From: Rhizobacter sp. OV335
GTDB lineage: Bacteria; Pseudomonadota; Gammaproteobacteria; Burkholderiales; Burkholderiaceae_C
Direction of reading: 5' to 3'
DNA: 64,000 bases
NCBI RefSeq assembly: GCF_900142965.1
Contig: NZ_FRCQ01000017.1
Coordinates: 38,716-102,715 of the forward strand
Shown: one piece after another, positions 57,621-64,000 of the stretch
How the letters are laid out: each line of letters opens with the position of its first letter
Numbering within the stretch: the first letter of the stretch is position 1
Translations under genes and position numbers: made by a program
The notes under the pieces: model-generated
What the model saw: the letters and a program-made list of their open reading frames with translations, nothing else
What the model was told of the DNA's origin: nothing
Database searches by the model: none

Positions 57621-60600
57621 TCAGGCCGCGACGGTCCGCTCCGGCGCGATCGCGCCGCGGTACTGCCGCACCCAGTCGACCACCTCGTTCGACGGCATGG
57701 CGGCCGCGATGCCGTTGCCCTGGGCCATGTCGCAGCCGATCGCGATCAGGCGCTGCGCCTGGGCCCGCGATTCCACGCCCTCGGCCACGACCGTGCAGCC
57801 GAAGGTGCGCGACAGGCTGATCACGCCGGCGACGATCGCGTGGTCCTGCGGGTCGAGCAGCATGTTCTGCACGAACGAGCGATCGATCTTCAGCAGGTCG
57901 AGCGGCAGGCGCTTCAGGTAGGTCAGGGTGGAGTAGCCGGTGCCGAAATCGTCGAGCGCGAAACGCACGCCGAGCTTGCGGCACTCCTGCATCAGCTGCA
58001 CGGTGTAGTCCACGTCGGCGAGCGCCGCGGTTTCCAGCACCTCGATCACCAGCCGCTGCGCCACCGGCGAGTTGTAGCGCGACAGCAGCCCGGCCAGGCG
58101 CTGCGCGAACAGCGGCTCCTGCAGGTGGCGCGCCGAGACGTTGATGCTGACCGTGAGGTCGAGCCCCTGGCGCTGCCACTGGGCGAGCTGCTCGATGCCT
58201 TGCTGCAGCACCCAGTCGCCGACGCTCGCGCTGAGACCGGTGTGCTCGATCAGCGGCAGGAAGTGCGCCGGCGCGATCACGCCGTGCTGCGGATGCTTCC
58301 AGCGCAGCAGCGCCTCGACGCCCATCACGGTGCCGTTGCGCAGGTCGACCTTGGGCTGGTAGTAGAGGCAGAACTCCTGCGCATCGAGCGCGGTCTGCAC
58401 GCGGCTGAGCGCCTCGAAGCGCTCTTCGGTGCGGCGGTTCAGCTCGGTGTCGAAGAACAGCGAACCGTTGCGCCCGGCCTGCTTGGCGCCGTACATCGCA
58501 TGGTCGGCGTGGCGCAGCAGCGTCTCGGCATCGGCCCGGTCGACCGGGTAGACGGTGGCACCCAGGCTGGCCGTGACGATCACCGGCCCGATGCCCATGC
58601 CGAGGTTGTACGGCAGCGAGACCTGGCGCAGCACGCGCTCGACGGTGGCCTGCGCATCTTCGAGGGTGGCGGCGCGCAGCAGCAGCACGAATTCATCGCC
58701 GCCGAGGCGCGCGACCTCGTCGGTCCAGTGGTCCCAGCGCCCGAGGGCGTTGCGCAGCCGCTGCGCCAGCTCGACCAGCAACCGGTCGCCGGCCTCGTGG
58801 CCATGCGTGTCGTTGACCGGCTTGAAGTTGTCGAGGTCGAGGTAGCAGACCACCAGCAGGTAGCCGTCGCGCTCGCTCGCGCGGATGGCGTCGCGCAGCA
58901 TCTGCGCGAGCCGGGCGCGGTTCGGCAGCCGCGTCAGCTCGTCGAAATGCGCCTGGCGCTCGAGCTGTTCGCGGTGCAGCCGGGCCTGCGTGGTGTCGGA
59001 CAGCACCAGCACGTGGTGGCGCAGTTCGGCGTCGGGGCCGGGGATCGCGGAGATCGTCACCTGCAGCGCGCAGAGTTCGCCGTCGCGCCGCCGGTCGATG
59101 ATCTCGCCGCGCCACGAGCCGGTCGATGCGAGCGCGGCGGCCATGCTGGCGCGTTGCGCGGCACCGGGCTCGCCGTCGCTGGCGGGGCGCAGCAGGGCCG
59201 GCACCGCGCCGAGCATCTCCTCGCGCGAGAAGCCGGTGATCTTCGTGAAGGCCGGGTTGACGTCGAGCACCCGGCACGCCGCGTCGGTGATGATCAGCCC
59301 CTCGTGCAGGTACTCGAACAGCCGCGCCGTCACGTTCTGCCGCTCCTCGGTGGCATGGCGGTCGGTGATGTCGATCGCGGTGGCGATCACGCGCAGCGGC
59401 TCGCCGTCGCGCTGCCGTTCTACGGCGCGGGCATGGCCTTCGAGCCACAGCCAGCGGCCGTCCTTGGTCTGCAGCCGGAACTCGAACGCATCGGCCTCGC
59501 CGGCCGGCGTGGTGCCGCGGCTGCGCGGTTGCAGGGCATTCAGCAGGCGGGCGCTGTCGGACGGATGGGTGCGGGCCAGCAAGCCGTCGATGCGGTGGCC
59601 GAACTCGACGCTGCCGTAGCCGAGCATGCGCAGCCAGCGGCGCGAGTAGCTGATGTGGCCGCTGCGCAGGTCCCATTGCAGCGTGCCGACGCCGGCCGCA
59701 TCGAGGGCCAGCTGCCAGCGCGTCTCGTTGGTCGCGGTGCGGCCGACCACGGCACAGGCGAGCAGCGGCGTGGCGCACACCGTGGCCAGCCAGGCGGACA
59801 GCGTGGCCACATCGGCCAGCGGCCCTGCGCCCGACGCGACCAGGCCCTTGGCGGCCCAGGCTGCGAGGCCTGCAGCAATCAGCAAGATGGTGGCCGAGGC
59901 CGGCAGCAGCCCGCGGCGCGCGGCCAGGCCACCGAGCAGCAGGTGCGGGACACTGGCCAGTGCGAGCATCGACTGGATGTTGCCGTGGCGGGCGAAGCCC
60001 CAGGCCGCGGCCAGCGCGGCAGCGCTCAGCGCAGCGGTGGCGAGCCAGCGCCATTGCGCACAGGCCCGCTGCAGCGCACCGCGCGACAACGCGAGCAGTG
60101 GCAGCGCGAGCAGCGCCGAGGCCAGCGCGTCGCGTGCCGCGGTGAGGGTGGCCGGGTGCAGCCACGCCTGTCGATCGAGCGGGCCGTCGACCGTCAGGCA
60201 GACGAGGGCATTGGCCACCGCGACCACGGTGGGCAGCAGCAGGCCGAGACCGATCATCAACCCGGCATCGCGCCAGCCGTCGATGTTGCCGATGAAGCCG
60301 AGGCGGCGCAGCAGCAGCGCCGACAACCATGCGCCGCCGACCGTGCCGGCCGACAGGGCGGCCGCTTGCCAGGGCAACAGGTCGGCACCGAGCAGCACGA
60401 TGCACCCGGCCAGCCACAACCCGGGGGCCATGCCGGAGCCCCAGCGCAGCAGGGCGGCCAGCATCACGCCGCCGGGCAACCAGGGCAGCGGCGCCGCGAG
60501 ACTCTCAAGATTCAGGAGGGGATTCGACAGCCCCCAGCGGCCGAGGGCCAGACATGCCAGCGACGCCAGCACGGCCTGCAGGGCCCAGACGCTCAGGCGT

Positions 60601-60704
60601 TTGGACGGCAGCAGGATGACGGGCAGGGTGGGCAGGCGGGAAACGGGCACGTGGGCGTCGCGAGGAAGCTTTTGAATGTACCCCGCGGCGCCTCCGCCAG
60701 ACAC
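57621..60704 (-). CDS. Membrane-bound GGDEF-EAL cyclic-di-GMP protein
   Basis: 1027 residues from GTG 60704 (GTG 60650 is also possible). The first 320 or so residues hold about eight to ten membrane helices, laid out like a MASE1 sensor. Two PAS domains follow (ALDAAGVGTLQWDLRSGHIS; YLHEGLIITDAACRVLDVNP), then GGDEF (DELTRLPNRARLA, RLGGDEF near 668) and EAL (GVEALLRW near 795, DDFGTGYSTLTYLKRLPLD). Both catalytic motifs are intact, so it could synthesise or degrade cyclic di-GMP. It is downstream of the H-NS gene on the same strand. Confidence 0.94.
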   Translation of the reverse strand: MSGGGAAGYIQKLPRDAHVPVSRLPTLPVILLPSKRLSVWALQAVLASLACLALGRWGLSNPLLNLESLAAPLPWLPGGVMLAALLRWGSGMAPGLWLAGCIVLLGADLLPWQAAALSAGTVGGAWLSALLLRRLGFIGNIDGWRDAGLMIGLGLLLPTVVAVANALVCLTVDGPLDRQAWLHPATLTAARDALASALLALPLLALSRGALQRACAQWRWLATAALSAAALAAAWGFARHGNIQSMLALASVPHLLLGGLAARRGLLPASATILLIAAGLAAWAAKGLVASGAGPLADVATLSAWLATVCATPLLACAVVGRTATNETRWQLALDAAGVGTLQWDLRSGHISYSRRWLRMLGYGSVEFGHRIDGLLARTHPSDSARLLNALQPRSRGTTPAGEADAFEFRLQTKDGRWLWLEGHARAVERQRDGEPLRVIATAIDITDRHATEERQNVTARLFEYLHEGLIITDAACRVLDVNPAFTKITGFSREEMLGAVPALLRPASDGEPGAAQRASMAAALASTGSWRGEIIDRRRDGELCALQVTISAIPGPDAELRHHVLVLSDTTQARLHREQLERQAHFDELTRLPNRARLAQMLRDAIRASERDGYLLVVCYLDLDNFKPVNDTHGHEAGDRLLVELAQRLRNALGRWDHWTDEVARLGGDEFVLLLRAATLEDAQATVERVLRQVSLPYNLGMGIGPVIVTASLGATVYPVDRADAETLLRHADHAMYGAKQAGRNGSLFFDTELNRRTEERFEALSRVQTALDAQEFCLYYQPKVDLRNGTVMGVEALLRWKHPQHGVIAPAHFLPLIEHTGLSASVGDWVLQQGIEQLAQWQRQGLDLTVSINVSARHLQEPLFAQRLAGLLSRYNSPVAQRLVIEVLETAALADVDYTVQLMQECRKLGVRFALDDFGTGYSTLTYLKRLPLDLLKIDRSFVQNMLLDPQDHAIVAGVISLSRTFGCTVVAEGVESRAQAQRLIAIGCDMAQGNGIAAAMPSNEVVDWVRQYRGAIAPERTVAA

Positions 60705-60768
60705 CGGCCGATACCCTGCAGATGCGGGGTATCGGTCAGTCGATGGAATCGATACGGATTTCGGAAAC

Positions 60769-61086
60769 TCAGAGCGCGAAGTCTTCGAGTTTCTTGCCGG
60801 CCGCGACGGCCGCCTTCAGCCATTTGGGTTGCAGGCCGCGACCGCTCCAGGTTTCGCCGGTGGCGTTGTTGCGGAACTTGGCCGCGACTTTCCCGCCTTT
60901 GCTGGCGCCGGCTTTGCCACCCGACTTGGCGCCGCTCTTGCCGGTCAGGTCGGAGGCCGACAGACCGTATTCGTTCATCAGCGACTTGACTTTGGCAATC
61001 GCATCCTGGCGTTCACGCTTTTGCGTGGCTTCGATTTCCTGCTCGAGGGCAGCCTTCTTGGCGAGCAAATCCTGCAACGTGGTCAT
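60769..61086 (-). CDS. H-NS family histone-like protein
   Basis: The protein has 105 residues. The N-terminal coiled coil for oligomerisation (MTTLQDLLAKKAALEQEIEA) is followed by a Lys/Gly/Ser linker (GKSGAKSGGKAGASKGG) and the C-terminal DNA-binding domain (KFRNNATGETWSGRGLQPKW), whose RGLQPKW loop matches the AT-hook-like RG-P motif. It binds curved AT-rich DNA and silences acquired genes. The short Ala/Lys linker is typical of betaproteobacterial forms. Confidence 0.95.
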   Translation of the reverse strand: MTTLQDLLAKKAALEQEIEATQKRERQDAIAKVKSLMNEYGLSASDLTGKSGAKSGGKAGASKGGKVAAKFRNNATGETWSGRGLQPKWLKAAVAAGKKLEDFAL

Positions 61087-61090
61087 CGAT

Positions 61091-61147
61091 GGTTTCCTGT
61101 TGAACCCGGCTATATGTGCCGGCGCCGGGATTCTAATTCAGGAAACC
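61091..61147 (-). other. Structured leader upstream of the H-NS gene
   Basis: GGTTTCCTG (61091-61099) is the exact complement of CAGGAAACC (61139-61147); between them lie CCGGC/GCCGG arms around TATATGT. Located 5-60 bases upstream of the start codon, it could be an operator or an mRNA fold. From 61148 to 61190 nothing further is seen. Confidence 0.4.
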
Positions 61148-61190
61148 CCGGCAAGCCAAGCGGAAACTGTCGGCCGCGAAACTCCCGGTT

Positions 61191-61463
61191 TCAGGGCGTC
61201 GGCGGAACGTATCCCGCGGGTTGCTCGGCGCCTTCGCCGAAGAAGAATCGCTCCATTTGCCGGGCCAGGTACTGGCGGGCACGCTGGTCGGCCAGGTTCA
61301 GCCGGTTCTCGTTGACCAGCATGGTCTGGTGCTTCATCCAGGCGGCCCAGGCCTCCTTGCTGACCTCGTTGTAAATGCGCTTGCCGAGTTCGCCGGGGTA
61401 AGGCGCGAAATCCAGGCCTTCGGCCTCCTTCTTCAGGTAGACGCATTGCACCATTCGAGCCAT
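61191..61463 (-). CDS. yggX: Fe(II)-trafficking / oxidative damage protection protein YggX
   Basis: The protein has 90 residues. [20 protein letters not shown] with Cys7, then [18 protein letters not shown] and [32 protein letters not shown] are diagnostic of YggX. It protects iron-sulfur clusters from oxidants. It lies 51 bases after argA on the same strand. Confidence 0.97.
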   Translation of the reverse strand: MARMVQCVYLKKEAEGLDFAPYPGELGKRIYNEVSKEAWAAWMKHQTMLVNENRLNLADQRARQYLARQMERFFFGEGAEQPAGYVPPTP

Positions 61464-61514
61464 GAGGTAACTCCAATCGATCTGTTTGTGATGTTGTGAA
61501 ACGAAACTGGCGAT

Positions 61515-62855
61515 TCAGGCCAGCTTCTTGACCAGGACCTGGGAACGCCGATCCCAGTTGTATTTGCGCTTGCGGGCCTCGGGCAGCCAGTCGGGATCGA
61601 CCTGCTTGAAGCCGCGCTTGATGAACCAATGCATCGTGCGGGTGGTCAGCACGAAAATGCTGTCGAACCCGGCGCCACGGGCACGCTGTTCGATGCGCTT
61701 GAGTATTTTCTCGCCATCGCCTTGCCCTTGCACATTCGGGGACACCGTCAGCGCGGCCATTTCGGCGGTATGCGCTTCGGGGTACGGATACAGCGCGGCG
61801 CAACCGAAGATAACGCCGTCGTGTTCGATGACGGTGTAATGGTCGATATCGCGTTCGATTTCGGTCCGGTCGCGTTTGACCAGGGTTCCGTCCTTCTCGA
61901 ACGGTTCGATCAATTGCAGGATGCCGCCGATGTCGTCGGCGCTGGCTTCGCGCAGGCTTTCGAGTTTCTCGTCGACGATCATCGTGCCGACGCCGTCATG
62001 GGTGAACAATTCCATCAGCACCGAACCGTCGACCGAGAACGGCACGATGTGCACCCGCTCGACGCCGTCTTCGCAGGCCTTCACCGCGTGCTGCAGGTAG
62101 AACGCGGTGTCGGTCGGCTGCATCGGGTTGGGCAGGCCGGCGAGCAGCTTGCGCGCGTCGGCCAGCCCGAGCTCCTGGTCGATCTCGCTGTCGGGATCCA
62201 GCGGGTCGAGCGGGATGCCGCGCACCTCGGTCACGTAGATCAGCTTGTCGGCCTGCAGCTCGCTGGCGGTGCTGGCGGCCACGTCTTCCATGCTGAGGTT
62301 GAAGGCCTCTCCGGTGGGCGAGAAGCCGAACGGCGACAGCATCGCGAGCGCGCCGATCTCGACCAGCTTGCGGATGCCGCTTGCATCGATCTTGCGCACC
62401 AGGCCGGTGTGCTGGAAATCGATGCCGTCGACGATGCCGACCGGGCGTGCGGTGATGAAATTGCCCGAGACGACGCGGATCTGGCTGTGCGCCATCGGCG
62501 TGTTCGGCAGGCCCTGCGAGAACGCGGCCTCGATCTCGTAGCGCAGCTGGCCGGCGGCTTCCTGGGCGCAGTCGAGCGCGAGCGGGTCGGTCACGCGCAT
62601 GCCGTGGCTGAAGCGCGAGGTGTGGCCCTTGGCGCGCAGCTGCTCCTCGACCTGGGGGCGAAAACCGTGCACCAGCACCAGCTTGATGCCCATTGCGTGC
62701 AGGATCGCGAGGTCTTGCGCGAAGGCCGACAGCTTGCCGGCGGCGATCAGCTCGCCGGCGATGGCCACGACGAAGGTCTTGCCGCGGTGCGCATGGATGT
62801 GCGGCGCCACCGAACGGAACCACGGCACGAAGGTGTGGGGGAAGACGAGGTTCAT
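61515..62855 (-). CDS. argA: N-acetylglutamate synthase
   Basis: The protein has 446 residues from ATG 62855. The N-terminal amino-acid-kinase fold (about 1-290; [38 protein letters not shown]) carries the arginine-inhibition site. The C-terminal GNAT domain has [20 protein letters not shown], the acetyl-CoA motif, and ends [20 protein letters not shown]. This is the classical fused ArgA that starts arginine synthesis. It is divergent from hrpA; the longer in-frame extension upstream is antisense to hrpA and was not used. Confidence 0.97.
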   Translation of the reverse strand: MNLVFPHTFVPWFRSVAPHIHAHRGKTFVVAIAGELIAAGKLSAFAQDLAILHAMGIKLVLVHGFRPQVEEQLRAKGHTSRFSHGMRVTDPLALDCAQEAAGQLRYEIEAAFSQGLPNTPMAHSQIRVVSGNFITARPVGIVDGIDFQHTGLVRKIDASGIRKLVEIGALAMLSPFGFSPTGEAFNLSMEDVAASTASELQADKLIYVTEVRGIPLDPLDPDSEIDQELGLADARKLLAGLPNPMQPTDTAFYLQHAVKACEDGVERVHIVPFSVDGSVLMELFTHDGVGTMIVDEKLESLREASADDIGGILQLIEPFEKDGTLVKRDRTEIERDIDHYTVIEHDGVIFGCAALYPYPEAHTAEMAALTVSPNVQGQGDGEKILKRIEQRARGAGFDSIFVLTTRTMHWFIKRGFKQVDPDWLPEARKRKYNWDRRSQVLVKKLA

Positions 62856-62916
62856 GGCGTGGCCGCACGATGGGCCGCAGTTTGAAATAATCGACGATTT
62901 TGCACGAAGGCTTCGA

Positions 62917-64000
62917 GTGACCTCTGCCCCGCGCCGCGGCCCATCGCCGGTGGCCAAACCTGTTGTTGCCAACCCGATCCCACCGATCACCTTTCCCGAA
63001 TCGCTGCCGGTGTCGTCGCGGCGCGACGAGATCGCGCAGGCCATCGAGGCAAACCAGGTCGTGATCGTCTGCGGCGAGACCGGCTCCGGCAAGACCACGC
63101 AGCTGCCGAAGATCGCGCTGACGCTCGGCCGCGGCAGGGGCGCCGGCGGCAGGGGCCTGATCGGGCACACGCAGCCGCGGCGCATTGCCGCGTCCAGCGT
63201 CGCCAAGCGCATCGCGCAGGAGCTGAACACGCCGCTCGGCGAGCATGTCGGCTTCAAGGTGCGCTTCCAGGATCGCCTGTCAGCCGGCGCGAGCGTCAAG
63301 CTGATGACCGACGGCATCCTGTTGGCCGAGACCCAGACCGATCCGCTGCTGAAAGCCTACGACACGCTGATCATCGACGAGGCCCACGAGCGCAGCCTGA
63401 ACATCGACTTCCTGCTCGGCTACCTGCGGCAGATCCTGCCGCGCCGGCCTGACCTGAAGGTCATCGTCACGTCGGCCACCATCGATGCCGACCGTTTTGC
63501 GCAGCACTTCGCGTCGCGGAACGGGCCTGCGCCGGTGATCCAGGTGTCGGGGCGGCTGTTCCCGGTCGAGCAGCGCTGGCGGCCCTTCGAGGAGTCGCGC
63601 GAATACGGTCTGAACGATGCGATCGGCGATGGCGTCGACGAGCTGTGGCGCGAGGGTGCTGGCGACGTGCTGGTCTTCCTGCCCGGCGAGCGCGAGATCC
63701 GCGAGGCGGCCGAGCATTTGCGCAAGCACCATCCGCCGGGTGTCGAGGTGGTGCCGCTGTTCGCGCGGCTGAGCCAGCAGGAGCAGGATGCCGTGTTCGA
63801 GCCGCACAGCGCGCGCCGCATCGTGCTGGCCACCAACGTCGCCGAGACCTCGCTGACGGTGCCGGGCATCCAGTACGTGATCGATGCCGGCACCGCGCGC
63901 GTCAAGCGCTACAGCTACCGCAACAAGGTCGAGCAGCTGCAGATCGAGCCGGTCAGCCAGGCGGCGGCCAACCAGCGAGCCGGCCGCTGCGGGCGCGTCA
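62917..64000 (+). CDS. hrpA: ATP-dependent RNA helicase HrpA, N-terminal part
   Basis: From GTG 62917 (GAAGG 7 bases upstream) an open frame runs to the window edge (361 codons). DEAH-box motifs are in order: GETGSGKT (53-60), QPRRIAA, DEAH (154-157), SAT (186-188), [23 protein letters not shown] and QRAGRCGR at the edge. The spacing matches HrpA rather than HrpB. The C-terminal two-thirds lie outside the window. Its start is 61 bases from the divergent argA start. Confidence 0.95.
   Translation, partial: MTSAPRRGPSPVAKPVVANPIPPITFPESLPVSSRRDEIAQAIEANQVVIVCGETGSGKTTQLPKIALTLGRGRGAGGRGLIGHTQPRRIAASSVAKRIAQELNTPLGEHVGFKVRFQDRLSAGASVKLMTDGILLAETQTDPLLKAYDTLIIDEAHERSLNIDFLLGYLRQILPRRPDLKVIVTSATIDADRFAQHFASRNGPAPVIQVSGRLFPVEQRWRPFEESREYGLNDAIGDGVDELWREGAGDVLVFLPGEREIREAAEHLRKHHPPGVEVVPLFARLSQQEQDAVFEPHSARRIVLATNVAETSLTVPGIQYVIDAGTARVKRYSYRNKVEQLQIEPVSQAAANQRAGRCGRV

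Noticed and set aside
62856-63317. In-frame upstream extension of argA
   Set aside because: It is antisense to hrpA and lacks similarity; the ATG at 62855 begins the family-like sequence.

Overview
The window is about 70% GC and carries a core gene set (grpE-dnaK-dnaJ, dnaG-rpoD, hemH, argA, H-NS, hrpA) together with a tripartite tricarboxylate transport locus. This fits a betaproteobacterium of the order Burkholderiales, probably in the Rubrivivax/Leptothrix/Methylibium neighbourhood. That placement is inferred from gene content and composition; no search was run.

Layout. (a) 1-7494, minus strand: a tightly overlapped cassette of HlyB-type ABC exporter, HlyD-type adaptor, a small lipoprotein with a secretin-like STN domain, and an 873-residue enzyme that fuses a methyltransferase, an APH-type kinase fold and a JmjC/cupin-8 oxygenase. 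It is followed by a Pro-Thr repeat protein that runs off the left edge. This is the best candidate for an undescribed system: type I secretion coupled to a three-activity modifying enzyme. (b) 7592-11268: a TPR-GGDEF protein, an orphan MbcA/ParS-like protein, a small hypothetical gene and the tail of a decayed DUF1003 gene. (c) 11324-17092: an NtrC-type activator, a hybrid histidine kinase, rpoN and a DUF2383 gene; three of the four have sequences upstream that match -24/-12 promoters. (d) 17181-31104: an outer-membrane barrel, topoisomerase IB, a DUF2339/DUF3999 pair, a large unrecognised protein of visibly lower GC, a TraI/HD-like protein, an SDR, a radical SAM protein preceded by a LexA-type box, and a cation diffusion facilitator. 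(e) 31208-39249: a cluster of inverted short repeats, a phosphoethanolamine transferase, a TPR response regulator with Glu in place of the phospho-acceptor Asp, then dnaJ, dnaK, grpE (behind a sigma-32-like promoter) and hslR. (f) 39305-45710: tctDE divergent from tctC-B-A and a second tctC. (g) 45743-64000: hemH, a multi-PAS hybrid kinase, a HAD hydrolase, a cyclase-FHA protein, rpoD with a clear terminator, dnaG, a TonB-C protein, a GGDEF-EAL protein, an H-NS homologue, yggX, argA, and the start of hrpA at the right edge.

How the parts relate. Signalling genes are unusually dense: two hybrid kinases, three response regulators, two cyclic-di-GMP proteins and one cyclase. Two edge genes (the Pro-Thr protein and hrpA) are incomplete. 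No tRNA, rRNA, CRISPR array, integrase or complete insertion sequence was seen.
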